Below, piece after piece: positions 12,880 to 23,525 of a stretch of DNA of 64,000 bases (within the stretch, counting starts at the first letter, position 1; every line of letters starts with the position of its first letter). The notes beneath the pieces are model-generated. The model made no database searches. It had not been told where the DNA came from and saw nothing but the letters and a program-made list of their open reading frames with translations. A program made the translations under genes and the position numbers. The DNA is taken from assembly GCA_030407315.1 (NCBI GenBank), contig JALQPE010002013.1:1-64000 (forward strand). The letters run 5' to 3'. Source of the stretch: Asparagopsis taxiformis. Taxonomy: Eukaryota > Rhodophyta > Florideophyceae > Bonnemaisoniales > Bonnemaisoniaceae.

Positions 12880-14040
12880 TCATATTCTACTACTTTCCCG
12901 TTCTGTCCGAGTCAGTACCGCCAGGCACTACAATTTACTGGTTCAGTATAGACTTCCCGGCAGTAAATTGCACTGTCTCAAGCACTAGTTCCAGGTAGTG
13001 AAATGTACTGCCACAGGTAGCACTTCCAGGTAGTACACTGCACTGGCACAGGCAGTAAGTGGTACTGTCCTATGCCCCAGCCGAGGACATCACTATCAGA
13101 CAGTACTTTACGCTGATCTGGACAGCTCTATAATACATCAAAATCTACTACTTTTTGTAGTGTTGTGGGGCAGCAATTCACATATCCTGGAGCAGTACAG
13201 CGTGGCAGTGATTTACACATACGTAAGTAGTAGAGCACGGCAGCACTTTCCACCACGGCAAGTAGCACGGTACGGTAGCACTTTTCGTATCATAAAGCAG
13301 TACTATCAGGCAGCTTTTCCCAGAGACTATCAGCACCTCATTTCATTGCTTTCACGCATTTCGTCAGACATCATAATTTACTGTCCCCACTCGCTTCCAC
13401 AGGCAGTAGAATACACAGCCTCGAAGCATGTCTGCTGTCATCATATTCCACTGCATTACTCTACTGTCAGAACATAGACTTGTCACTACCTGTAAGTACA
13501 AAAAAAAGCAGCACCACACAGCAGCAGAAATTACTGCTTTGTCGAATAATAGAATACAGTACATTTCTCTGCCTCTGCCATGACTTGCAGGCAGTATCAT
13601 ACAGTACATCGGGGCACTACCTAAATATAGCAAAATGTGCTGCCGTCATTCGGGCCCGCAACCAGCACAGCACGCTGCCGGAAACGCTACATTCTACTGC
13701 CACACGGTGCATCGCACCCCACCAAATAATTCTGCCCTTGACCACATTCCTGGACAGCAACTTTCACTCCCTCCCCGTGCTGCCCAAGTCAGCACAATAT
13801 ACTACTCTATTTTACAGTCCAATGCAGCACAAATCACTGCCTCCCACCACTGCCTCATGTAATACATCCGGGCAGTACTTTCTACTGCCGTCGGCAGCAC
13901 ATGGCCACTGCCTCCGGGCAGTGTACTGTACTGCCGGCAAGTAGGGCATTAATTTATATTTTTACAGTACTAAATTTTACTGCCGTACAGTACTGCCCCA
14001 GGCCCGATTTCAGACACAGTAGTGTATATTGCAATGCAGA
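12880..14040. repeat. degenerate array of short repeats with GGCAGTA..TACTGCC cores
   Basis: Dozens of CAGTA/TACTG and GGCAGT/ACTGCC half-sites occur in both orientations, spaced roughly 20-40 bp, so many neighbouring pairs can form small stems. The array ends at 13943-14023 in a segment also found at the end of the second array (15625-15727): both have GGCATTAATTT, then CAGTACTG, AGGCCC and GTAGTG in the same order. Open frames across it (for example 13160-13477) are shadows of the repeat. This looks like an old, diverged satellite or composite element. Confidence 0.7.
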
Positions 14041-15109
14041 CTCACTGCTCGCTTGCAACATGAAAATTATAAAAATTCTTCGACACTGCTGTTTCCTAGC
14101 CGCCCACATCCACGTGGCCCGCTTTGACCGCCTGCCAAGTGTGCTCGGAGCATGCAATGACGTCATCGATATATACCATCCACATCATCACTGGAAGTGC
14201 GGACTCCTCGTCCAGGAAAGCGCGCCATTTTTCTTACTCTTCACCTCCCCCTTTCCTGTAGGCCCCATATGCTAGTGTTTTTCCTATATTTCTGTAGTGA
14301 TTACGTCATTCTAGACACTAAAAGGCGGTAGAAGATACGATCATGTGCGCCTCTTCTGCCAGATCATGTGCTTCCAAGCATAATTCGCTCCCTAGGCATC
14401 GTTTTACTGGGCCTCCCATCGCACCGCTCTGTTCCAAAATTATCCCTCTATTGTTCTCCTACACGAATTTTCCGCCCGTAGAGTACTACTTAAACGAAAG
14501 ATTCTGGAAATCCCTGTTTCCATCTCCATATCCGTCGGAAAACAATGCATCAATAATTTCGATCTGGAAGCGGTATAGATGGTACGTCACCACATTTCAC
14601 GCCACTAACCCAGTATTCTATTCCTTTTCTCAGGTTTCCAGTCGGTGAGTTTTCCACTTCTCCTTTCATTTATCTTTCTCTCTTACGCCCTCTCCAATTC
14701 TTTTCTGCTCGGCCTGTGAGTACATATTTCGATTTTGGATGCAATGGTATTCGTTAAGGTACGTTAGTCTCCTGGTAACCATCAGTTTCCCTCTCCATTT
14801 CAACGTCACTACCTTGTTTCCTTTCCCTGCATCATTTTTTTGTTCTTCTCTTCATTTCCTAGCTTATTCATGCAGCTCAATCAGTTGATAGATTTGTAGA
14901 CTTTTCTAGTAGTTTTAGTTTTACTCTTCAGAATAGTGTTAGTTGTAGTAGCATTTTTAACATAGGGATAGTTCACTCTCAATATAGCCTGCGCAAATAA
15001 ACAAATCCAGAGTGAGGCTTCCCATATTGCACCCTCTTAGATTTCTACCTATCCTACCGCTTGTACCTCTCTCTAGCTCATAGTCACTAAGAAATAAAAA
15101 TTCCCAGAC
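14041..15109. other. spacer between palindromic arrays, no gene recognised
   Basis: Short frames only, for example 14343-14648, with no motif I recognise. The sequence is pyrimidine-rich on plus from about 14400 to 14880. Confidence 0.3.
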
Positions 15110-15730
15110 GTACAATTGTGTCCATTCCCACGTAGATACTGTCCATGCCCCATCCTCATAGCACTAGAACTGCCTCCCTCTACCCCAAAAAGATGGCCAC
15201 GACAGCAGGGCGCTCCATCTCATCCACCACTCCCAGACACTGAATTTTACTATATCAGGACACTACTTTTACTGTCTCCAGGTGCTGCCCAGGGCAGCAC
15301 GAAACACTGTCTCCAGGTGCTGCCCAGGACAGTGAAAATCACTGTCTCCAGGTACTGCCCAGGACAGTGCACCGTGTTGGTTCCATCTATTGTCCCAGGC
15401 AGCGTATTTCACTATCCGGCCATGTTGCCTTGGCCAATACAAAACACTATCCGCCAACACTGCCCAGTACAGTAAATTACATCATATCCAACTATTGAAT
15501 AAATCATTAATTTTTACTGTCTCCATTCACTGCCTCAGACAGTACTGTGAGACAGTGTTTTTTACTGTCTGCAGACAGTGTTCCGTACTGTCTGCCAGAC
15601 AGTGCAAATCACTGTCTCCAAGTGTGGCATTAATTTTCATTTGCCGCATAGTGATTTTTACTGTCTCAGACAGTAAAAATCACTGTCTCGCAGTACTGTC
15701 TGAGGCCCCCTTTTCAACACCGTAGTGACG
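15110..15730. repeat. 35-bp tandem array with ACTGTC..GACAGT cores
   Basis: Between 15272 and 15377 the start CTGTCTCC recurs at exactly 35-bp steps (15272, 15307, 15342). Each unit contains ACTGTC and GACAGT facing each other, and the unit junction CAGTG-AAAAT-CACTG is itself a small palindrome. From 15530 to 15700 the same half-sites occur at shorter, irregular spacing. The terminal segment 15625-15727 matches the end of the 12.9-14.0 kb array in motif order, so the two arrays are related copies. Confidence 0.75.
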
Positions 15731-16379
15731 CCACAGAAGATTTTCAACTTCTGTACGAAGATGAAAAGCTTGTAATATCCCTCGCAAAGTGAGTCTTGCC
15801 CCATACCTAGAGCTAGCTACTTCAAACCCTGCCGTAAAATTTTGTGTTTGTTGTCACCTTCATACTTAATAAGTGCCCATTTTACTGCTGTCACCTCCTT
15901 CCTTCTACTAGTACCTTTCTACATCCTCCTATAAGAGATCTGGTGCATGCGAGCGGGCATATGGGTCGTTCAAAATCTATCTTGGTAACTGGAAGAATTG
16001 CGTTTGTACGGATCCGTATGCATACGCGGTGGAAGTAGTGGAATGCCAATATGCAGATATGCAGATTATGACCGCGATGCCAAACCATTTCCTGACCTAC
16101 TGTCAACGTCAATCCCTCCACTCTTCCTTCCAATTCCTGTGTTCACTCCGACCCCACCGCCCAATTCACCTCCCTTCCAGTACTACCATACTATACTACC
16201 TATCAATTATTTCCTAGCTTTCTACCTTCTCACCTACCTCAACATAGGAAATTTCCCTCCTTCACGGCAACACCAGAATATATTCCAAGAAACGATTTCA
16301 TACATGCACCTAGCCTACAAGCAGCTCACCCCAAGACATTGCTCATGCGTAAGTTCATTTACACCATGTCCCACACTAC

Positions 16380-16800
16380 ACCTACTGTAATGGAACCACC
16401 AGAACCAGCGAAACCAGCCTCCCAAACTAGTCCATGCACTGGTTTCAACCACCCTACGTACTGTATCCGTAGCTGGTTTGCCATTCCCGTCATTCCATAG
16501 CCGAAATTAGTAATTTCAATGGTTTTATCCCACCCCCGCTGGCCGTCAGCGAATGGACGGGCGTAAATCTAAAACCATCAAAATCATACTCAACTACAGT
16601 ACAGAACCAGCCTTTCAGCCTGGCCTGACCAATGCTTTCCTCTGGTTTTTTCCATCCCATTTCTCTACTGTATCCAGCCACGTCCCGTGGTTTTTTTCCA
16701 ATAAAATTTACAAATTTTGCTCTGGCCGGCTATTCCATCGAAATCTACTGGTTCAAACCAGTGAAATCAATGGTTTTCTCAAAAATTGCTCATGCTGTGA
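16380..16800. repeat. degenerate repeats with CTGGTT..AACCAG cores
   Basis: AACCAG, CTGGTT and ACTGGTT(C)AAACCAGT half-sites recur about every 20-60 bp in both orientations, clearest at 16745-16785. The layout is like the two arrays to the left but with a different core sequence. No coding signal is seen. Confidence 0.45.
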
Positions 16801-17855
16801 GCCACGACTGGCTCGACAGTGTTGTCCGTCCCACAGGCGTCGATGACGACATCACGGGCCACGGACGGACATCACGTCAGATTTTTCGCGCGAAAAATTA
16901 TGATAGGACCAGCGGGCCATGGACGCACGGTACGAAAATCGGGCCGATCACAGTGCGCTAGTCTGGCCAAATCTCGGGGCACGCGTGCCCCGAAAATTTC
17001 GTAATTCTGGCATGACGTGTGAGCCATCGTACGTCCCCGTGGACAATCGCTGACAACGAGTCGCATCGACCAACGAGGTCAACGCCAACAGCTCGCGAGC
17101 TAACGGCAACGTAACACCGGAAGGTGGAAAAACTACGTAGGACGGACGCGTCCCCAACGAAGATGGCAACGGCCTCATTGCGAAACTTCACGCACGAAGC
17201 TTAACGAAGCTGTACGATAGCTGAACGAGCCAGACCCACGGGTCTCAGCGCACGAAGCGCGCGCGAAAAACGTGCGAAACGAACGAGCCAACGAGGCCGC
17301 AACAACAGCCGGCGAACCGTTATCGCCACCTCAAGGCACGACGCCGAACACGATAGCCACAGACGACGCGGGCCGCGGCCACGGAACGACACAACGGTGT
17401 CCTGCCACGCGGGCATAACGAGTTACGCGCAATAACAACGTGCCCGCGGGCTGCCTATAACGACGCGAGCGAACCCAAAAGGGGTCTACCACGTACGGTC
17501 ACGTAGATTAAAACGCGCACGTCCGCGTCGCAAACGAAGTAAGCTAACGAAGCTAGAATTCGTTCGCATCCGAAGGCGCGCGCGCCACCGGCCACGTCGG
17601 CCAGGATACGAGCGCATACGCGGACGTCGCTAACGATAACGACGCACCCCTACGGGTCGATCCCGCGAAACGCAATACGAACTTACGCAACGGCGTACAA
17701 GCTGGTATCCAACGGAAACGGCACAGCTGACGTCTGTGTTTTCGGAAGTGGACGCGGACGTCCAGTCTCTCTAGTACGGGTCCTAGTCGGCCCCGAGATT
17801 TACTAGAACAAATGAACGTCCGCGTCCAAAAAAAAATAAAAATTTTTTGGATGCG
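16801..17855. other. GC-rich, ACGA-rich non-coding tract
   Basis: Composition switches abruptly to GC-rich with an extreme density of ACGA/CGAAC words, for example around 17195-17300. Open frames here are short and low-complexity. At about 17811-17863 an inverted repeat (GACGTCCGC...GCGGACGTCC) flanks an A/T-rich centre and leads into the 43-bp satellite. Confidence 0.5.
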
Positions 17856-18027
17856 GACGTCCACTTTCTCTAGTACATATGGCGGAATACTAGGGCCCGA
17901 CATCCACTTTCTCTAGTACATATGGCGGAATACTAGGACCCGACATCCACTTTCTCTAGTACGTTTGGCGGAATACTAGGACCCGACATCCACTTTCTCT
18001 AGTACATATGGCGGAATACTAGGACCC
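17856..18027. repeat. 43-bp tandem repeat, four units
   Basis: Units start at 17856, 17899, 17942 and 17985, each exactly 43 bp and differing by one to three bases, for example TACATATG versus TACGTTTG in unit 3. A partial fifth copy begins at 18028. The nearly perfect units indicate recent amplification or homogenisation. Confidence 0.9.
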
Positions 18028-18159
18028 GACATCCAGTATACAATATATCAGCGAGAACCGGGAGGGAAGAAATTACAGCGGATGGTAAATTCAGGGCCCA
18101 TATCGGACCGTATTTTATTCTCTCATTTAGGAAACTGCTCGTATACAATACGTCTCTCT

Positions 18160-18303
18160 AGAATAGGGAATACATATCTGGTCAGAATAGGAAATAAATA
18201 CCCGGTTAGAATAGGAAATACGTATCCAGCCAGAATACGGAATATGTATCCAGCCAGAATACGAAATACGTATCCAGCCAGAATACAAAATACCTGTCAG
18301 CAT
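18160..18303. repeat. 24-bp minisatellite, six units
   Basis: Units start every 24 bp from 18160 to 18280 with the core AGAATA.GAAATA..TATCC. The period is a multiple of three, so the minus strand reads as an octapeptide repeat (YSGWIRIS-like). That is more likely a by-product than a protein. Confidence 0.85.
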
Positions 18304-18729
18304 ATCGTCGATCACCCATCTCCCTCAATATCGCGTTCTCCCTACCATCCGAACGCCATGCACCACCATCCGCACATACTTCAAGAACCCTCACGACCTA
18401 GATTACAAAAATCCGCTCCTTCCCAATTCCATCCCCGCTTTCCTCGACACCACCCCAGCCCATTAAATCATCAAGACATCAAACATGAACATGGTCAGCA
18501 AAATCTTACACCACTTGAAACCCACTCTCACTTCTATCGTATGCCCGAAAATATACACATACCAGAAACACCTCACAGCTTCATTCCCCATCTTCCTAGA
18601 TCCATTCTTCACTCTCCTTCAGTCCTGCCGTTCCTGCTCCACCACTCCTGCATCACATACAAAACATCAGAATCAACCACAACAGTCAAATTCAAAAGCA
18701 ACGCTTACCACGACAGATATCCTAGAAAC

Positions 18730-19705
18730 TCCCTTACTTACCTCTCCGAGAGGATGAGTGAATCATCCATCCTACACAAAATACAAACCATGATCCAAAA
18801 ACCTTGCAATGAATAATAATCATAGTCAGCAGTCCATATCTTCGCAAAGCACATCTTGGCACTCAATGAAACTTACCTTCCGTCATCAACATTCCTGCAT
18901 CATCTACACAACATCGGAATCAACCACAACAGTCAGACTCAAAACCAACCTTCCCTCGCATCATACTTTCAGAACTCGCACACTTACCTTCGCTCCACAC
19001 AATACACACCATGACTCAATAGGCTTCTAATGAAAAATATCACATCAACGGAAATATTCAGACTCAAAACCAACCTTCCCTCGCTGCTTACTTTCAAAAC
19101 TCGCACACTTACCTTACCTGTTCCATCCTGCACACAATAAAAACCATAAATCACGTAATCGTGTAGCCAAGAAAAGTAGTCAGCATTCCGCATCTTCGCA
19201 CAACCGGTCTGGGCGCCCAATGTGACTTACCTTCCGTCATCACTATTCCTCCATCACGTACGCAACATCGGAATCAATCGCAACAGTCAGATTGAAAACC
19301 AACGTTTCCCTCGCTACATACCCTGAGAACTCGCAAATGTACCTCTCATCCATCCTACACACAATACAAACCATGATCCAAAAACCTTGCAATGAATAAT
19401 AATCATAGTCAGCAGTCCATATCTTCGCAAAGCACATCTTGGCACTCAATGAAACTTACCTTCCGTCATCAACATTCCTGCATCATCTACACAACATCGG
19501 AATCAACCACAACAGTCAGACTCAAAACCAACCTTCCCTCGCAGCATACTTTCAAAACTTCACGTACCTCTCTTCCATCCTCCGCTCAATACACACCATG
19601 AGTCAACAGGCTTCCAAGGAAAAATATCGCATCAACGGAAATATTCAGACTCAAAACCCACGCTTCCCTCAATGCATACCCTCAAGATTCGCGCACGTAC
19701 CTTCG
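18730..19705 (-). repeat. ~120-bp tandem repeats carrying splice-donor-like motifs on minus
   Basis: On minus, AAGGTAAGT or AGGTAC/AAG-like donor motifs recur near 18743, 18870, 18983, 19107, 19231, 19330, 19455, 19565 and 19697. Two longer copies, 18809-18960 and 19392-19543, are virtually identical, 583 bp apart. Minus-strand frames in different units show related peptides, for example GKVSVRVLKVSSEGRLVLSL against ICEFSGYVARETLVFNL. The repeat unit matches the end of the candidate first exon at 19873-19701, so the array looks like tandem copies of an exon-intron boundary. Confidence 0.65.
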
Positions 19706-19873
19706 TCCATCCTCTACACTAAACAAAGCAAAGGCGGTCAAAGAATCCCAGTCGGTGATGAGGGCGGAGTGGAGCCTGCGGCGTCGACCGGACAGCTTTC
19801 TGCGTCTGCTTAAGTCTTGCTGTGCATACTCGAAATCATCGCCGGCAGTGAGATTGAGTATGGCCCAAGCCAT
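19701..19873 (-). CDS. candidate first coding exon next to the tandem array
   Basis: Seen: an ATG on minus at 19873 opens a frame starting MAWAILNLTAGDDFEYAQQ and running to ALFSVEDGRR, where the DNA reads GAAG|GTACGTG, a good donor at 19701/19700. The frame stays open upstream to 20008, so an earlier start is possible. I do not recognise the protein. The ~120-bp tandem array immediately downstream (on minus) repeats this exon end, which may have destroyed the rest of the gene. Confidence 0.3.
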
Positions 19874-20320
19874 GGTCTCTGATTCCCCGAACAATGAGAT
19901 CCGGATCGAGAACAACAAATATAAACATATAATCATATATATGAGAATCCATTTGCTTTCCTTACATGATCCGTGGCATATCCGCTGTAAAGCACATTCA
20001 GATTCCACGAAGTTCGGAAATAAAAAAGTTTATTATTACTAATTAATTAATTGAAAATTCATCTCCCAGGGCGGTCGTTCGTCCTTCCATGCACACGTTG
20101 CCAGCACGCAATGTGATGTAACAGTTGGAAATGATTGAACTCTCGGTTAAATTCCACCGTTGGGATGTCAGCTGGAGTGAGCACAAAACTACTACCCACA
20201 AAACTACGAACACGTTACATTCCAAGTCTCGAAAGCACCACAAAATAAAATTGGTCGCATCTGGACGGCACAGTCTCCCCTGTTCAGCTCGCAATCCTCC
20301 CTTTTGCGTCAAAACTCGAC

Positions 20321-22495
20321 ATGGAATGCAAGTATGAAGGGTGCTTCTACTACTGCGTAGATGCTTATTCGCTCGCGCTGCATGAGCGAACGTGTCGCTA
20401 CCGTTTCAACCCCTCTCCCCAACATTTCAACAACGCTCGTGTCCCTGCCGTCACCCATGAGCCTGCTCGAAACGGCGACCATGATTCCCCACAACCCAGC
20501 TCCCCAGACCCAGAATCTGGTCGTGCTTCCTCCAGCGACTCACCCTGTGACGCTCCACTGCCACCAACCTCAACCCCCTCCCGCGCAGACCTCCTCGTGC
20601 AATCCCTCGCCGCCAGTCTCACAACCCTCGAGTACAAGGCCGGGGCTGGCCGCGTGAGCGAAGTCATCACCATCCTACAAGACCCCGCATTCTCCCTAGA
20701 AAAGTTCAACAGCGCCGTTCGCACCGTAGAAGAATGTCGCCACGTTACCGCTTCCATGGTCGAAACACATTTCCGCACCGAAAGTTACAAGAGCCACATC
20801 ATTCCAGACAAAACTGGTAAGTACTCGGCACAGCTGTACCTCCGCGACCCAGTCGACATGCTCCGCAGGCAGTTAGCACTGGCTAACGACCAAAATACTC
20901 TCTTCCACCCCTCCCCACAGACCGCCCCAGACGGCACCGCAATATTTTCTCATCCCCTACACACAGAATTCGCGAAAACGCTGCACCAGGTTACTAGACA
21001 GCGCGTGCAGCTCTCGGAAGATCCACAGGTCGTATGGGCAGAGGAAACTGGTCCCACACCTTCCTCCTTTGCCGGCCTCCTCCAAGTGTACTCCGACAAC
21101 AGCAACACAAGCCTCAAGAGCTCCGCAATCGTCGCATACCCCATACACGTCACACTGCTCAACTTCTCCGCCCCCCTCCGTCGCCACTGCATCCGTACCG
21201 GCCTCACCATCGTCGGGTATCTTCCGTACATTGTTAACCCTTCGTCCAACGCCTTGTTCGGTGATGAAATGCCGACAACCTCTAGTTCTGCTAGTCGCGC
21301 TCGCAAAATTGATATTCTTCATAAAGCACTCGAAAAAGTGTTTTCGTCCCTATCCACCGCGTTCTCTTCCGGGTTCCCCTGCACAGACTCCACTGCAACT
21401 TCCCGCCAATGCTTTCCCATCCTAGCCAATTATTGCTGCGACTTTCCAGAGGCCAAAGAGCTCTCATGCACTCGCAACAGCACTACCACCACACATCCCT
21501 GCCACCGCTGCTACATCCCCGCCACTCAACTTGAATCCAGTGCGCCACACCAGCCCCGCTCCCTCGATGATACACGCTCTGCACGCCAAGAGAGCGCTCA
21601 GGAGCATACAACTGCTCCGCTCGAAGCTCTCTCCCTCCTCGAACAACACTCTGTCCTCGAATCGACCGCTCTTTTACCCACCAACAGTCCACTAGACCCC
21701 TACAACATTTTCTCCTTCGAGCCTCTGCACAATCTCCACCTCGGCATCTCAAAGCTCATCAAACAGTGCATTGTCCACCGCCTCAGCTCCCCAGACCTCA
21801 CCACCACCACTGCCTCCCATTCCGGGACACCTCGCACCTTCAAGAAGGTCAAAAAATCCATCCTCGCCGGCTCAAACAGCATTCTGTCCGCTATCGAACG
21901 CGACTACTACATCACCGGTCTTCATGTCGACTTCTCCAAGGGTGAGAAGGGCACCAATTTGAACGGCCTCTTCACGGAGGACGGCATACGCGGCATGCTC
22001 GCAGCCAAAGACTATCACCATGTCGACATGGTGTTCCCTTTCATCGCAGCAATCATTGACACATGCTGTGACGAAATAGAGACAGCCCCCCTCACTTCCA
22101 TCTGCACGCAATACTCTGACCTCGTTGCATGGGTCATGAAACGCGGTCGCATCAAGCACTGGACTGCCGCCGAACTCGAAAGCCTCCAGAACTCCATTTC
22201 CTATTTCAAACAATCAATGCTCTCCACCCTCGGCCCATTCCACACCACAGGTCTCAAAACTTTCAAGTTCCATCTTCTTGACCATCTTCCCGGTGACTTG
22301 CAGAGATATGGCGCCCTGGAACACATTGATGCAGGCCCCTACGAACACTCGCATCTTCTGTTCAAACAGAGTTATAGGAAAACCTCTCGAAGGCGCTCCA
22401 CAGCCATGGAAGAGACTATTCGCCACATGGAATTCTCCTTGGCCACTCCAACTGGTCACACCCCACCGAACACATTGCCCAGTAAGAAAAGTTGA
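20321..22495 (+). CDS. intact 724-aa transposase-like protein (Tnp2/Plavaka-like superfamily)
   Basis: Seen: one uninterrupted frame with an ATG start. Residues 1-27 form a C-x4-C...H-x4-C finger-like motif. A Ser/Pro-rich linker follows (about 35-90). A CHRCY motif lies near 390, then SFEPLHNLHLGISKLIKQC near 470, and FKFHLLDHLPGDLQRYG with YEHSHLLFKQSYRKTSRRR near the C-terminus. The order (Cys pair, EPLHNLHLG, then an H/R-rich block) parallels the 7.7-11.4 kb copy (CHSC, then ELLFERMHQPLKRR), so I place both in one superfamily. Unlike the other DNA-transposon genes here it has no frame break, suggesting a young or still selected copy. I found no terminal inverted repeats. The start is the first ATG and opens directly into the finger. 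Confidence 0.6.
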   Translation: MECKYEGCFYYCVDAYSLALHERTCRYRFNPSPQHFNNARVPAVTHEPARNGDHDSPQPSSPDPESGRASSSDSPCDAPLPPTSTPSRADLLVQSLAASLTTLEYKAGAGRVSEVITILQDPAFSLEKFNSAVRTVEECRHVTASMVETHFRTESYKSHIIPDKTGKYSAQLYLRDPVDMLRRQLALANDQNTLFHPSPQTAPDGTAIFSHPLHTEFAKTLHQVTRQRVQLSEDPQVVWAEETGPTPSSFAGLLQVYSDNSNTSLKSSAIVAYPIHVTLLNFSAPLRRHCIRTGLTIVGYLPYIVNPSSNALFGDEMPTTSSSASRARKIDILHKALEKVFSSLSTAFSSGFPCTDSTATSRQCFPILANYCCDFPEAKELSCTRNSTTTTHPCHRCYIPATQLESSAPHQPRSLDDTRSARQESAQEHTTAPLEALSLLEQHSVLESTALLPTNSPLDPYNIFSFEPLHNLHLGISKLIKQCIVHRLSSPDLTTTTASHSGTPRTFKKVKKSILAGSNSILSAIERDYYITGLHVDFSKGEKGTNLNGLFTEDGIRGMLAAKDYHHVDMVFPFIAAIIDTCCDEIETAPLTSICTQYSDLVAWVMKRGRIKHWTAAELESLQNSISYFKQSMLSTLGPFHTTGLKTFKFHLLDHLPGDLQRYGALEHIDAGPYEHSHLLFKQSYRKTSRRRSTAMEETIRHMEFSLATPTGHTPPNTLPSKKS

Positions 22496-23525
22496 CGATC
22501 CGCTGACCTCCTGCAGATGTACGCTTTTTGATGTACGCATGACATTCGAAAGGGTGACTTTCAATGTACTCTGGATATCTGCATAGCGATGTCTGCATGA
22601 TGTACTACTGATTTACGAAGGATGCCAGACAATGATCAAGTTTGTTTGTGGGAAGATATGGGAAAATCTGGGTTCCTTATTTTTCAAAGTGCTTATGAAT
22701 TTGCGTAATTTATACACGAGACGGTAAGAGAAGATAAGTATCGTCCACAATTAGTGGCAGCAAACCATGCGAACACGCAATCTCGAATATGGAGATTGAT
22801 TCAATATTCAGAGCCAGTTTGCACGTCTTTGTCGTCGCCAGCAAGGCACTTCAGGTTCGATGGCAAAGGATAGCTACGCATCATTAATATCATCATTAAA
22901 TTTTACCTACACTCACTTTACGAGCACATCGATTACGTACACCGTTCAAATCACGCGAAACTCCGGCGTTGACTTGAATGAACGCCAGCGCTCAGGCTTG
23001 GCCCAGTTACTAGAAATGAAACAAGTATGGGTAGCATCGGCACATACCAGGGTTAGTATGGTTTACCGGTGCACGCAACGGGCAAGATGAACACATGGGT
23101 GGTACCCTTTCTGCGTGCGTATAGACATCAAAATTCCACTATCATGGTGCTCAATGACGACGCGTGACATTATTTCCACGACCTAGATGTAATGGGATTA
23201 CTAGGTAGAATGCGGAAAGAGGAGGGGATGAAGAATGGAGGTTGAAGAACATCGTCTATGGAAATTGAACAGCGAAGGGGCCGCTAGAAACGAGTGACTA
23301 GCTTCAGGACGAGTCTAGATGGAGTTTGCTTTGGAATGCTGGCGACTCTTCGTAGAGAAGTTGAAGATATGTACATTGTTGAGCGAAGAAACAATCAATA
23401 ATTACTATCCTTGCGCAGCTCGACTGTACCGTCCACTTTTTCAATACGATAGAGAAACTGATGAAGGCGTCATTTCGCACCACATGCTCCCTCATATACT
23501 TATCGTTCTCCGTCCCCTTCAGCTT
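22496..23525. other. stretch with no recognisable gene
   Basis: Only short frames are present. No repeat or RNA gene is recognised. It separates the 724-aa transposase-like ORF from the NB-ARC pseudogene. Confidence 0.35.

Noticed and set aside
13160..13944. Open frames across the first palindromic array
   Set aside because: They follow the repeat motif and exist in more than one phase; no protein signature.
12880..15730. CRISPR array
   Set aside because: Spacing and repeat sequence are irregular, spacers are not unique segments of constant length, there are no cas genes and the context is eukaryotic.
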